From Bifidobacterium goeldii (GTDB taxonomy: Bacteria; Actinomycetota; Actinomycetes; Actinomycetales; Bifidobacteriaceae): a stretch of 64,000 nucleotides of DNA. The position numbers and the translations under genes are program-made. Each line of letters begins with the position of its first letter. Within the stretch, counting starts at the first letter, position 1. The DNA lies in NCBI RefSeq assembly GCF_003951095.1, contig NZ_QXGL01000003.1, positions 62,001 to 126,000 on the forward strand, in the 5' to 3' direction. The notes under the pieces were generated by a model. That model was not told where the DNA came from, searched no databases, and saw only the letters and a program-made list of their open reading frames with translations. Shown piece after piece: positions 30,753 through 40,007 of this stretch.

Positions 30753-31727
30753 TTGCTGAAGATCCTGTTCGCCGGAACTCCGGATGTGGCTGTGCCATCG
30801 TTGCGTGCATTAGCGGCTGACACTGAACATTGTGAAATCGTAGCGGTGCTCACTCGGCCTGATGCTCCCACTGGTCGCGGTCGCAAGCTAACCCCCAGCC
30901 CGGTTAAGCAGGCGGCACTCGAACTTGATCTGCCGGTTATTGAATCAGACCCATCGGAAGATGATCTCTTCGTTCGCGAACTGGCTGCCACGGGTGCGCA
31001 AGCTGCTGCCGTCGTCGCCTATGGCAAGATTCTCAAAGAGTCAGTTCTTGATGCGCTGCCACTCGGCTGGTACAACCTGCATTTTTCCATGCTGCCGAAG
31101 TGGCGTGGTGCAGCTCCCGCACAGCGTGCTATTTGGGCGGGTGACAAGTCCACTGGCGTGACCGTGTTTCGTATTACGCGCGGTATGGATGCCGGTCCGA
31201 TCATTGCACAGCGAGAAACTGAAATCGACGCGCATGAAAACGCTGGCGATCTGCTCGCTCGTCTTGCAGACAGTGGCTCATCAGTGCTCGTACGCGCCAT
31301 GCAAGCTGTAGACGCTGGTCGTGCTGCCGCAGTCGCTCAACAGGAAGGCGACTATCCGAAAGCGGATAAAATCCGCGTAGATGATGCGCATATCAATTTC
31401 GCGGCTCCGGTTGAGCGAGTCGATTGCCAGATTCGCGCGTGCACGCCGAATCCAGGCGCATGGTGCCACTTGCATGCTGACGATGCAGCTGGTGTTGAGC
31501 CAATCACGTTGCATGTGCTACGCGCGCAACCTGCTGACTTGGATAATCCGAATACGCCATCTGAGCTGGCTGCTGGCATGATTATGGCTGGTAAAAAGAA
31601 CGTATGGGTTGGTACAGCGAGCACGCCGCTCGAACTGCTCGAAGTCAAAGCGCAAGGTAAGAAAGCAATGCGCGCAGCCGATTGGGCGCGTGGCGCTCGC
31701 CTGGCTCAAGGCGCATACTGCCGTTAA
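30753..31727 (+). CDS. fmt: Methionyl-tRNA formyltransferase
   Basis: Fmt (324 aa) formylates initiator Met-tRNA with 10-formyl-THF. N-terminal formyltransferase domain: LKILFAGTPDVAVPSLRAL, VAYGKIL, NLHFSMLPKWRGAAPAQRAI, GMDAGPII; C-terminal OB-fold domain from about residue 205. The start is TTG 30753, supported by AAGGAG at 30740-30745 with a 7-base spacer; the nearby ATG 30748 is immediately out of frame. A large perfect hairpin follows. Confidence 0.96.
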   Translation: MLKILFAGTPDVAVPSLRALAADTEHCEIVAVLTRPDAPTGRGRKLTPSPVKQAALELDLPVIESDPSEDDLFVRELAATGAQAAAVVAYGKILKESVLDALPLGWYNLHFSMLPKWRGAAPAQRAIWAGDKSTGVTVFRITRGMDAGPIIAQRETEIDAHENAGDLLARLADSGSSVLVRAMQAVDAGRAAAVAQQEGDYPKADKIRVDDAHINFAAPVERVDCQIRACTPNPGAWCHLHADDAAGVEPITLHVLRAQPADLDNPNTPSELAAGMIMAGKKNVWVGTASTPLELLEVKAQGKKAMRAADWARGARLAQGAYCR

Positions 31728-31776
31728 ACACAGCGACCGTAGTATTGCGAGTACTGCAAGTACTACGAAACGCAAA

Positions 31777-31834
31777 CAATAAGCGCTGTTCTTCATCGAA
31801 TGCACAAGCCAACGATGAAGAACAGCGCTTATTG
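31777..31834. terminator. Bidirectional terminator hairpin between fmt and serB
   Basis: A 22-bp perfect stem (31777-31798 with 31813-31834) with a 14-base loop lies between the convergent fmt and serB genes. T-richness after the stem is modest on both strands. Confidence 0.75.
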
Positions 31835-31871
31835 CATTGTTGCTCTCAGATCAGCTCTTAAAGCAGCATGG

Positions 31872-32570
31872 TTACCTATCCAGTAAATCAAGCACCAAAC
31901 GCAGATTGCGCTCATTAATCGCATGATCAGCAGCCAACTGTGTTTTTGGCTTCGCACAAAAAGCAATACCCAAACCGGCAGCTTGAATCATCGGAATATC
32001 ATTCGCGCCATCGCCCACGGCGACCGTTTGCGCAATATCGATATCATTGCGTCGAGCCCAATCCTGCAGCGCATGCAATTTCACGGTCTTGCACACGATA
32101 TCGCCGAGCACTTCGCCAGTAAGCACGCCATCCTGCACGCCCAAACGATTTGCCAGCCAGTAGTCAACGTTCGATTCAGCAGCGAGTCGATCGACGACTT
32201 CATGGAAGCCGCCAGAAACAACGCCAACCTTCCAACCATGCGCGTGCAACGTATCAATAAGTTCAAGAGCACCATTTGTGAAATGCAGTTTCTCATGAAC
32301 CACATCAAAAACACTCGCCGGCAAGCCCTTGAGCAAAGCTACGCGCGCACGCAAGGCTTCACAGAATTCCATTTCGCCACGCATCGCGCGCTCGGTTACT
32401 TCGGCAATCTGCTCGCCGCAGCCAGCCGCCTCGCCCAACTCGTCAATGACTTCCTCGTCAATAAGCGTGGAATCCACGTCCATCACCAGCAGTCCAGGGC
32501 GCGAGAGCGTCGGCACGGGGGCCATAGCATCAGCGAAGACGTCAGAGGGTTGCAAAGTTTCTTCAGACAT
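31872..32570 (-). CDS. serB: Phosphoserine phosphatase
   Basis: SerB (232 aa) performs the last step of serine synthesis. HAD motif I is DVDSTLIDEE (nucleophile and acid/base Asp), followed by ELGEAAG, VVSGGF (motif II) and the motif IV GDGANDIPM. The frame extends to TTG 32600, but MSEETLQPSD from ATG 32570 is preferred. No Shine-Dalgarno precedes it, and the divergent dedA start is 29 bases away, so leaderless translation is plausible. Confidence 0.95.
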   Translation of the reverse strand: MSEETLQPSDVFADAMAPVPTLSRPGLLVMDVDSTLIDEEVIDELGEAAGCGEQIAEVTERAMRGEMEFCEALRARVALLKGLPASVFDVVHEKLHFTNGALELIDTLHAHGWKVGVVSGGFHEVVDRLAAESNVDYWLANRLGVQDGVLTGEVLGDIVCKTVKLHALQDWARRNDIDIAQTVAVGDGANDIPMIQAAGLGIAFCAKPKTQLAADHAINERNLRLVLDLLDR

Positions 32571-32599
32571 ACTGTTGATTGTCGGAAATCGTTGGGACA

Positions 32600-33355
32600 A
32601 TGGCCCCTATGCATCATTCCCTTATTACTTCCACAACCCTTCTGGCAAGCGCGGCCCCTGTGTGCGATACGGGGCAAAGTGGCGTGATTGGCGCTATTAC
32701 CACCTGGCTGGTGGATGTTATGGAAACGATTGGCGGCCTCGGCGTGGCGCTCGCTATTGCGCTTGAATCAATTTTCCCGCCGATTCCCAGCGAAGTTATT
32801 TTGCCGTTGGCTGGTTTTACCGCCGCGCGAGGTAAGCTGAATCTTGTTGAAGCGATTATTTGGGCGAGTATCGGCTCGCTACTTGGCGCATGGGCCTTGT
32901 ACGGTATTTCACGCTGGGTTGGCTTGCATCGCATTCACCGTGCGACTGATTATATTCCCGGCGTAAGTCGCACAGATGTTGATAAAGCAGACCGTTGGTT
33001 CACCCAATACGGCACGTGGTCAGTGCTTATTGGCCGTGTGATTCCTGTAGTGCGCTCGCTGATATCCATTCCTGCTGGGTTTAACCGCATGAATTTTGCC
33101 CAGTTCACTGGCTGGACGCTGCTCGGCTCAGCTGTGTGGAACACGATTTTGGTTGGCGCAGGCTATCTGCTTGGTGATCAATGGTGTTCGATTCTCGGCG
33201 CACTCGGCGTATTCGAGGATGTGGTGATTGTCGTCTTTATCGTGGTCCTCGCCGTCGCAGTGGTACGTTGGGCGCGTAAGGTGAACTCACGCAGACGTGA
33301 ACAGGCAGAACAGGGCGAACAGGCAGAACGTGCAGACGGAGGCGACGCGCAGTGA
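32600..33355 (+). CDS. DedA-family membrane protein
   Basis: A ~251-aa polytopic membrane protein of the DedA (VTT/SNARE-associated) family, proposed to move undecaprenyl phosphate or phospholipids across the membrane. The signature E-(S)-IFPPIPSEVILPLAGF and the motif GRVIPVVRSLISIPAGFNRM are clear, with four or more hydrophobic segments. The C-terminus is charged and repetitive (REQAEQGEQAERADGG). ATG 32600 is chosen over TTG 32579 (overlaps serB) and ATG 32609. Its stop overlaps the ARC start. Confidence 0.9.
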   Translation: MAPMHHSLITSTTLLASAAPVCDTGQSGVIGAITTWLVDVMETIGGLGVALAIALESIFPPIPSEVILPLAGFTAARGKLNLVEAIIWASIGSLLGAWALYGISRWVGLHRIHRATDYIPGVSRTDVDKADRWFTQYGTWSVLIGRVIPVVRSLISIPAGFNRMNFAQFTGWTLLGSAVWNTILVGAGYLLGDQWCSILGALGVFEDVVIVVFIVVLAVAVVRWARKVNSRRREQAEQGEQAERADGGDAQ

Positions 33356-35001
33356 ATGATACCGATGCGGCCATGAGTATGAACAATACTGAGGCAACGG
33401 TGCACGAATCGAGTGAACGCGCACAGTCCATTGAAGCGCGCGATCGTGCATTAGATGAGCTTGCGGCAGCGAACGATCGCCTGATGGAAAAAAATCATGC
33501 GCTCGCACAAGCATTGTCGCGCGCAGGCAAGGAACTGACCAAAGCTAAAGCGCAGTTAACGCAGATGACACAGCCGCCGAAATCGTTCGGCACAATGATC
33601 CGCGTCGATTCGTCCATGATTGACGATCAGGGCGTGCAACATGCGAGCGCTGAAGTGATGATGGGAACGCGGCGGCTTATCGTCCCTGTTGCAGCTACAG
33701 TGAATGCGGCGCGTCTTGCTGCCGGCGCGACGGTGCTGCTCAACGAAAACATGGTGCTTGTTGAACAGCGTGGTGCCGATACTCTTGGCCCAGTGCGCAC
33801 AATCCGCCAGCTGCTCGATGATGGGCGTCTGATTATTGTTGACGGTGGTGGCAATCCAAGCGTTGTGCGCCGCGCGAGCGCAATGGCGCACGTGACATGT
33901 GTGCCCGGCCAACGTGTGATTCTTGACGCTTCGGGCCGTTTCGCGGTAGAGATGCTGCCTGATGAGGATAATACGGATTTGGTACTCGAAGAAGTGCCAG
34001 ACGTTACGTTTGCTGATATTGGTGGTCTTGAAGATCAGATCGAACGTATTCGTGACGCCGTGCAGCTACCATTCCTGCATCGCTCACTGTATGAGCGGTA
34101 CGATCTGAAAGCGCCTAAGGGCGTGCTGCTCTATGGCCCTCCAGGCAACGGTAAAACCATGATTGCGAAAGCTGTTGCGCACGCGCTTTCGCAAGGCTTT
34201 GGCAAAGGGGCGGGCGTGTTCCTATCAGTGAAGGGACCGGAACTGCTCAACAAGTTTGTTGGCGAATCCGAACGATTGATTCGGCAGATTTTTAAGCGTG
34301 CGCGCGAGCGTGCTGCTGATGGGCGACCGGTTATCGTGTTCATTGATGAGATGGATTCGTTACTGCGCACGCGCGGTTCCGGCGTATCGAGTGATATGGA
34401 AACGACGATTGTGCCACAGTTCCTGTCTGAACTCGATGGTGTTGAAAGTCTCGATAACGTGATGGTTATTGGCGCCTCAAACCGTGTTGACATGATTGAC
34501 CCCGCAGTATTGCGCCCTGGCCGCCTTGACGTAAAAATTCGCGTAGATCGTCCCGATGCTGCACATGCTGCATCGGTTATTCGGCATTATTTAACTGATG
34601 ATCTCCCTCTTGAAGAGGGCGTTGACGCTGGTGACCTGTCGAAAGTGCTGGTACGCGACGTGTATACGCGCTCTTCAAGACGGCACTTGTGCGACGTGTG
34701 CAATGATCAAGGCCAATGGTCCGCAGTATTTCTTGCTGACGTAGCCTCAGGCGCCATGCTGAAAAACATCGTCGACCGCGCTAAAACCAAGGCAGTGAAA
34801 GCGTCAATCGACAATGGTGCTGCGGTAGCTATCACCACTGAACTGTTGGGTCGAGCAGTTGAAGATGAGTTCTTAGAGACGCGTGACTCAGTCGTAGACG
34901 CTGATCCACAACAGTGGTCTCGAATTAACGGCATGGAAGCCGGTCGTGTTACGCGCATTCGGCCGGTAACGCGCAAAGAAAGCAAGGAGCAAGCAGCATG
35001 A
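33352..35001 (+). CDS. arc: ARC/Mpa-type AAA ATPase of the pupylation pathway
   Basis: A 549-aa proteasomal-type AAA ATPase: N-terminal coiled coil (about residues 20-70) that binds Pup, OB interdomain, then the AAA core with Walker A GPPGNGKT near 262, Walker B IVFIDEMDS near 330 and pore/SRH elements (GASNRVDMIDPAVLRPGRLD). The C-terminus is KESKEQAA and lacks the GQYL-type tail that docks on the 20S proteasome in mycobacteria, agreeing with bifidobacteria being reported to lack that protease. GTG 33352 overlaps the dedA stop and the stop overlaps dop (ATGA). Confidence 0.95.
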   Translation: MNDTDAAMSMNNTEATVHESSERAQSIEARDRALDELAAANDRLMEKNHALAQALSRAGKELTKAKAQLTQMTQPPKSFGTMIRVDSSMIDDQGVQHASAEVMMGTRRLIVPVAATVNAARLAAGATVLLNENMVLVEQRGADTLGPVRTIRQLLDDGRLIIVDGGGNPSVVRRASAMAHVTCVPGQRVILDASGRFAVEMLPDEDNTDLVLEEVPDVTFADIGGLEDQIERIRDAVQLPFLHRSLYERYDLKAPKGVLLYGPPGNGKTMIAKAVAHALSQGFGKGAGVFLSVKGPELLNKFVGESERLIRQIFKRARERAADGRPVIVFIDEMDSLLRTRGSGVSSDMETTIVPQFLSELDGVESLDNVMVIGASNRVDMIDPAVLRPGRLDVKIRVDRPDAAHAASVIRHYLTDDLPLEEGVDAGDLSKVLVRDVYTRSSRRHLCDVCNDQGQWSAVFLADVASGAMLKNIVDRAKTKAVKASIDNGAAVAITTELLGRAVEDEFLETRDSVVDADPQQWSRINGMEAGRVTRIRPVTRKESKEQAA

Positions 35002-36701
35002 GCGTCAAACGCGTAATGGGCACGGAAACGGAATACGCTATTTCTCGTGCTGACGGCGCGCACAGCAATCCAGTGCGTTTGTCATTCGATGTTATTGATG
35101 CTGCGGCTGATGATAATCGTCGTCATATTCGCTGGGATTATCGCCAGGAAGATCCAGTGAATGATGCGCGCGGCACGAGACTAGAACGCGCCGCCGCTCG
35201 GCCGGACATGCTCACTGACGCACCACAATTGAATATTACGAACGTTATTGCACCGAACGGTGGGCGCATGTACGTTGATCATGCGCATCCTGAATATTCT
35301 GCGCCTGAAACCGTTGACCCATTTGAAGCCGTACGGTACGACCATGCCGGAGATTTGCTCATGCAGCAAGCAGCCGAACAGGCTAGTGCGCGTGGCGATA
35401 CGCCGATCGTGCTGCATCGCAACAATGTTGATGGCAAAGGCGCGAGTTGGGGCACGCATGAGAACTATATGATGGCTCGCAGCGTACCGTTTGACGCGGT
35501 TGTAGCCTTGATGATCCCGCATTTTGTATCCCGGCAAATATACACCGGTTCCGGGCGCGTCGGCATTGGCGAGCGGAGCGAAACAGCAGGCTATCAGCTC
35601 AGCCAGCGCGCTGATTACATTGGCACAACTATCGGGTTGCAAACAACATTCGACCGGCCGATTATCAACACGCGCGACGAATCCCATAGCACCAGCCAAT
35701 ATCGGCGCTTACACGTTATCGTTGGTGACGGCAATCGCATGGACGTGCCACAAGTGTTGAAACTCGGCGTCACCTCCATGCTGCTATGGCTGCTCGAAAC
35801 CGCCAACAAAGACGGGTACGATCTGCAGCCGCTGCTTGACACGATCACGCTTGCCGACCCGGTTGCAGCAATGCACACAGTGTCGCATGATCTTACCCTG
35901 TCGGCTCCGCTGCCATTACTTGGTGGGGGAGAGACCACCGCGTGGATTATCCAAGTAAAACTCCGCGCAGCAGTGTATGAAGTTGCAGCAGCCGCGTATG
36001 GCACGGATACGCGCGGCGAGCCTGCATGGCCGGACAAATCAACCGCATCCATCATGGCAATGTGGGGTCAAGCGCTCGCTGATGTTGCCACTGTTCGCCA
36101 TGCTGATGATGATGCGCGTCTCACGTTGCAATCGGAAGCATCACGTCTTGAATGGTTGATGAAATGGCAGTTGCTGGAACGCTTGCGTCGACGTCGCTCT
36201 ATGAGCTGGTCTGATCCTCGTCTAGCTGCGGTTGATCTGGCTTGGGCTGCTGTAGATCCAACGAAATCCGTATTTGAAAAAGTCCGTTCGCGCACTGAAC
36301 GTACAAATACGGATGATGACGTGCGCACGGCTGCTCACACTGCGCCTGACACTACGCGCGCTTGGCTGCGCGCTGCCATCGTCAACCGGTATCCCTGGCA
36401 GGTTGTTGCCGCATCATGGTCGCATATCACAGTGCGCACGCAAGCATCGCTCGAGCAGCTTGGCATAACCGACAGTGCGAACAGTGATGATAATGCTCAA
36501 GCGAGTGCGCTGGCCGCCATGCCGCAAGAACAGTACGGTAATGCGAGCCGGCCGGTAACGCGAGCATCTGACTTGTTCTCGCTTGACATGTCTGATCCAC
36601 TACTGTTTGACCGCGCCCACACGCAGCGTGCTGTTGAACAAACACATGATGCTGAAGGCTTGCTTCGCGAAGTTCACGAGATCATCACTGGCGGCAGGTA
36701 A
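34998..36701 (+). CDS. dop: Depupylase/deamidase Dop
   Basis: Dop (567 aa) removes Pup from target proteins and, where Pup ends in Gln, deamidates it. The glutamine-synthetase-like fold shows GTETEYAI at the start, the Dop-loop region IRWDYRQEDPVNDARGTR (about residues 44-61), catalytic Asp94 in MYVDHAHPEYS, and NTRDE with RRLHVIVGDGN. It is a little longer than the usual ~500 aa, mainly in the C-terminal domain. AAGGAG at 34984-34989 and a 4-base overlap with arc show coupling. Since Pup here ends in Glu, depupylation should be its only job. Confidence 0.94.
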   Translation: MSVKRVMGTETEYAISRADGAHSNPVRLSFDVIDAAADDNRRHIRWDYRQEDPVNDARGTRLERAAARPDMLTDAPQLNITNVIAPNGGRMYVDHAHPEYSAPETVDPFEAVRYDHAGDLLMQQAAEQASARGDTPIVLHRNNVDGKGASWGTHENYMMARSVPFDAVVALMIPHFVSRQIYTGSGRVGIGERSETAGYQLSQRADYIGTTIGLQTTFDRPIINTRDESHSTSQYRRLHVIVGDGNRMDVPQVLKLGVTSMLLWLLETANKDGYDLQPLLDTITLADPVAAMHTVSHDLTLSAPLPLLGGGETTAWIIQVKLRAAVYEVAAAAYGTDTRGEPAWPDKSTASIMAMWGQALADVATVRHADDDARLTLQSEASRLEWLMKWQLLERLRRRRSMSWSDPRLAAVDLAWAAVDPTKSVFEKVRSRTERTNTDDDVRTAAHTAPDTTRAWLRAAIVNRYPWQVVAASWSHITVRTQASLEQLGITDSANSDDNAQASALAAMPQEQYGNASRPVTRASDLFSLDMSDPLLFDRAHTQRAVEQTHDAEGLLREVHEIITGGR

Positions 36702-36763
36702 AATCGTCTACACTAATCGCCTTGTAAGGCGGCGGCCAAGAGCCGCAATGATGATGGACGGCT

Positions 36764-37657
36764 ATGATGCCGCCGGTCGCATACATGGAAACGATCGACG
36801 GCTGGCCTTGGATGAAGCGAGTACAACCCATGGATATGAAGCAACTAGCACTTGACGTGGCACGCGTCACACAGGATGCGGGCAAGCATGCGCTCACTGA
36901 TCAAACCAATCCGCACGATTTGAGCACCAACTATGTGCACGGTGAAAGCCAGTTCACCTCTGATGTAGACGATCGCCTTGTGCGATTCATTAAGAACCGT
37001 TTAACGCACCTTGGTTCCTTTGACGGATTTTGGGAGAATCGCCCCGATAATCCAGCTCCAGGAACCCGCTACTGGTGTGTGGGAAGCGTTGACGGTGTCA
37101 TCAACTTCGTGCGCAATATGCCTGAATGGACAGTGACTGTGTCCCTGTTCGAAGTCAACAATGAGGGCTCTGCACAGCCGATTCTGGGCGTAGTGCATGC
37201 TCCAGCATTAGGCTTGACCTATTTGGCTGCGCGCGGTCAGGGCGCAATCCGTGAACGCCGCACACCATTGGGTACTAAGCGTGAAAAAATCATGCCGTCT
37301 ATGGCGAAAACACTGCAAGGCTCGGTCGTGTGCTTTGGCATGTCGTATTTCCCTGAAGAATCGAAGCGCGCACTCAACGTAGTGTCAAGCATTGCAGGCA
37401 AGCCAGCAGATATTAAACGAGTCGGCCCAGCCTCCCTTGACTTGTGCAAGGTTGCAGATGGCACGTATGACGCGTACTTCGAACCGCATCTACACAAATG
37501 GGATGTGCCCGCCGTATCGGCCGGCGCCATTGTAGTGTGGGAGGCACAGGGCAAACTCCGTCAATGGGATGGCAGCATGATTCACTGGCGCCGTGAAAAC
37601 GACGTAGTGGCCTCCAATGGTCTGATCATCGACGAACTTCGCCCATACTTGGTGTAA
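36764..37657 (+). CDS. Inositol-monophosphatase-like protein with altered metal site
   Basis: A 297-aa (or 275-aa, from ATG 36830) member of the FIG/IMPase fold: VARVTQDAGKHA near the start, FTSDVDDRLVRFI, then W104-CVGSVDGVINF and HKWDVPAVSAGAIV. The family metal motif DPxDGTxNF reads GSVDGVINF, so the first Asp is Gly107 and the Thr is Val112; the GEE motif is not found. The second Asp (110) and the WD...AG motif remain. Phosphatase activity is therefore doubtful. It lies between dop and pup and is followed by a terminator. Histidinol-phosphatase or PAP-phosphatase relatives are alternatives. The start is uncertain. Confidence 0.8.
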   Translation: MMPPVAYMETIDGWPWMKRVQPMDMKQLALDVARVTQDAGKHALTDQTNPHDLSTNYVHGESQFTSDVDDRLVRFIKNRLTHLGSFDGFWENRPDNPAPGTRYWCVGSVDGVINFVRNMPEWTVTVSLFEVNNEGSAQPILGVVHAPALGLTYLAARGQGAIRERRTPLGTKREKIMPSMAKTLQGSVVCFGMSYFPEESKRALNVVSSIAGKPADIKRVGPASLDLCKVADGTYDAYFEPHLHKWDVPAVSAGAIVVWEAQGKLRQWDGSMIHWRRENDVVASNGLIIDELRPYLV

Positions 37658-37692
37658 GTCAGCGCTCAAACATGAGCGTAGATACCATGAAC

Positions 37693-37743
37693 TGTTCCGA
37701 CGCTGTGACGGCGACTCGACTCACAGTGTCGGAACATTGTTGT
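37693..37743 (+). terminator. Intrinsic terminator before pup
   Basis: A 16-bp stem with one G-U pair (37693-37708 with 37721-37736) followed by TTGTTGTT separates the dop/IMPase-like genes from pup-pafA, so the latter pair needs its own promoter. Confidence 0.8.
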
Positions 37744-37775
37744 TACGGCAACATGGATGATGAATAGGGGGAGCG

Positions 37776-37973
37776 ATGCCTCAGGAATTTGCACAATCCA
37801 GTTCAACGCAGCACACGCAGCAAGAGCAGACGGAAGAAACAGCCGTGCACACTACGACTGCTGCGAATGTTGACGATGATGTGCTTGACGCAGTGCTCGA
37901 CGACATTGAATCAACGTTGGAAACCAACGCGGAAGAATATGTGTCCAGCTTCGTGCAGAAGGGCGGCGAGTGA
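37776..37973 (+). CDS. pup: Prokaryotic ubiquitin-like protein Pup
   Basis: Pup (65 aa) is the small disordered modifier joined through its C-terminal Glu to lysines of target proteins. The helical ARC-binding stretch [20 protein letters not shown] and the C-terminus FVQKGGE are diagnostic. Because it ends in Glu rather than Gln, it is ready for ligation without deamidation. The Shine-Dalgarno GGGGGAG is 3 bases before ATG 37776. It overlaps pafA. Confidence 0.96.
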   Translation: MPQEFAQSSSTQHTQQEQTEETAVHTTTAANVDDDVLDAVLDDIESTLETNAEEYVSSFVQKGGE

Positions 37974-39469
37974 TGCCGCAGCTGCGCGACAGCGGCAATA
38001 GCGGCCCCGGTTCAAGCATTCAGCAATCCGCTCAATTTGAAGGATTCGCGCGCATTTTCGGTGTTGAAACCGAATATGGCGTATCGGTAACCGGAGCCAA
38101 GAAACCAGTAGACGCCGGTCAAGTAGCAATGACCATGTTTCGCCCGATCGTCTCACGCGCTCGCTCCACGAACACCTACTTGACCAACGGGTCACGCCTC
38201 TACCTTGATGTGGGCTCCCACCCTGAATACGCGACTGCTGAAGCGCGCTCACCTTTAGATGCGCTTGCTCAAGATCTTGCTGGCGAACGAATCATGATTC
38301 GGCTCGCTCACCAAGCACAAGAGCAGTTACGTACCGCTGGCTATGGTGACGCACTGCGCGTACATGTTTTTAAAAACAACGCGGACTCAGCCGGGCATTC
38401 GTTCGGATGCCATGAAAACTATCTGGTACGCCGCTTTGTTTCCCTCGAACAAGTCGAGCATGAATTACTGCCATTTCTCATTACGCGTCAGCTGTACACG
38501 GGTGCTGGGCGAGTAACTGAATCCGGGTTTGAAATCACGCAGCGAGCAGACTATCTCGACGAAGCGGTTTCTTCAGCCACTACACGCTCACGCCCAATGG
38601 TCAACACGCGAGACGAACCGCACGCGGATCCGGAAGAATTCCGGCGACTACACGTGATTATTGGCGATTCAAATCGTTCACAATGGGCCACGTGGATGAA
38701 GCTTGCTGTAACGCACCTCGTGTTATGTGTTATCGAAGAAGCAGCACGCTTGGGCGTGCCTTCAGGCTTTGAAGCGTTCAATTTAGCGGATCCCGGTGAA
38801 GCGAATCGCGCGGTGAGCCGTGACCTGACTTGCCAGCATACGCAACTACAGCTTGCCGATACTGGCAATGCTGCTGCCACGATGAGCGCGCTAGACATTC
38901 AACGTGGATATTTCACGCTGGTGGAACGCTTCTTCCATGATCATCGTGATGCAATGCTCGCAGCAATGCCATCGCACCATGCTGATTCGCCGTGGGATCA
39001 CGGCGTCGAACAGGCGTTAAGCGAATGGCGTCGCGTGCTGGATGTATTGGAAGCAGGCCACGTCACCGATCTTGCTGACCGCGTCGACTGGATTGCCAAA
39101 TGGCGCTTGTTCAACGCGTTGCGCGCTCGCAAAGGCGAGCTCTCGCATGCGCGCCTAGAACAGCTGGACATGGACTATCACGATATTGCGAACGGTACGT
39201 TGTACGATTCGCTCCTGCGCCGCAATGCGATACTGCAACTAGTAGATGATGAAGCGGCAACCCAAGCTTTGCACGAGCCGCCATCCAACACGCGTGCCGT
39301 ATTGCGCGGTCATTTTGTACAAGCTGCGCTTGACGCTGGCGCACAGTTCTCTTGCGATTGGACGCGTTTGACGCTTACCGTTCCACAACATCGCGAAGCG
39401 GTGATTCTTGATCCGTTCAATGCCACGCCTAATGCGGACTACGACCGGTTGTTGCAAGCGTTGCAATAA
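37970..39469 (+). CDS. pafA: Pup-protein ligase PafA
   Basis: PafA (~499 aa) uses ATP to phosphorylate the C-terminal Glu of Pup and join it to substrate lysines. The glutamine-synthetase-like motifs are [27 protein letters not shown] with catalytic Asp80, [44 protein letters not shown]. Start is GTG 37970 or ATG 37973, both overlapping the pup stop (GTGATG). The N-terminal ~25 residues before FARIFG are longer than typical. A strong terminator follows. Confidence 0.96.
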   Translation: MMPQLRDSGNSGPGSSIQQSAQFEGFARIFGVETEYGVSVTGAKKPVDAGQVAMTMFRPIVSRARSTNTYLTNGSRLYLDVGSHPEYATAEARSPLDALAQDLAGERIMIRLAHQAQEQLRTAGYGDALRVHVFKNNADSAGHSFGCHENYLVRRFVSLEQVEHELLPFLITRQLYTGAGRVTESGFEITQRADYLDEAVSSATTRSRPMVNTRDEPHADPEEFRRLHVIIGDSNRSQWATWMKLAVTHLVLCVIEEAARLGVPSGFEAFNLADPGEANRAVSRDLTCQHTQLQLADTGNAAATMSALDIQRGYFTLVERFFHDHRDAMLAAMPSHHADSPWDHGVEQALSEWRRVLDVLEAGHVTDLADRVDWIAKWRLFNALRARKGELSHARLEQLDMDYHDIANGTLYDSLLRRNAILQLVDDEAATQALHEPPSNTRAVLRGHFVQAALDAGAQFSCDWTRLTLTVPQHREAVILDPFNATPNADYDRLLQALQ

Positions 39470-39525
39470 GAGCATTGCTATGCGGTGTTAGCTCGCCTAG
39501 CGCGAGCTCGTGCTCATCTACAGAA

Positions 39526-39554
39526 AAAGCCCCGACCTCCATGGTCGGGGCTTT
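39526..39554. terminator. Bidirectional terminator between pafA and hup
   Basis: AAAGCCCCGACC (39526-39537) pairs with GGTCGGGGCTTT (39543-39554) around a 5-base loop. The A-run ahead of it gives a T-run for the minus-strand hup transcript. Confidence 0.9.
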
Positions 39555-39581
39555 GCCGTCTGCTGTGGCGGTACCGAGAAC

Positions 39582-39863
39582 TTACTTGGTCACGGCCTTC
39601 TTGAGCAGGGAGCCGGCGGAGATACGCACGCCATAAGTTGCCGGGATCTCGATGGTCTCACCAGTGCGCGGGTTGCGGCCGGTGCGAGCGGCACGCTTCA
39701 CGCGAGCGGCGGAGAACAGGCCGGTCAGCTTCAGGCCTTCGCCGGACTGCATAGCCTCGACGAACACGTCCTGGAAAGCGTTGACAGCCGCCTCGGCCTG
39801 AGCCTTGGTCAGGTTGGACTTCTGGGCGATCTTCGAGACGAGATCAGACTTGTTGTATGCCAT
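39582..39863 (-). CDS. hup: DNA-binding protein HU
   Basis: HU (93 aa) is a histone-like nucleoid protein that bends DNA. The family pattern is complete: MAYNKSDLVSKIAQKSNLTKAQAEAAVNAF, then GLFSAARVKRAARTGRNPRTGETIEIPA, which holds the arginine/proline arm, and KKAVTK at the end. Shine-Dalgarno AAGGAT lies just upstream. Alone between terminator and its own upstream region (39864-40007), with TATTAT a likely -10 element there. Confidence 0.97.
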   Translation of the reverse strand: MAYNKSDLVSKIAQKSNLTKAQAEAAVNAFQDVFVEAMQSGEGLKLTGLFSAARVKRAARTGRNPRTGETIEIPATYGVRISAGSLLKKAVTK

Positions 39864-40007
39864 AAAGCATCCTTCTTGAGTCAGGGGATGCCCCTACTGT
39901 GTCGGGGTATCCACACGTTCATAGTGAATAATAGCGCACGCTAGGGCCAAATTCCGCATTTTTCAAGGGTTTTCACGTGAATTTGCCCTTTAAGGGGGTA
40001 TTGATCG

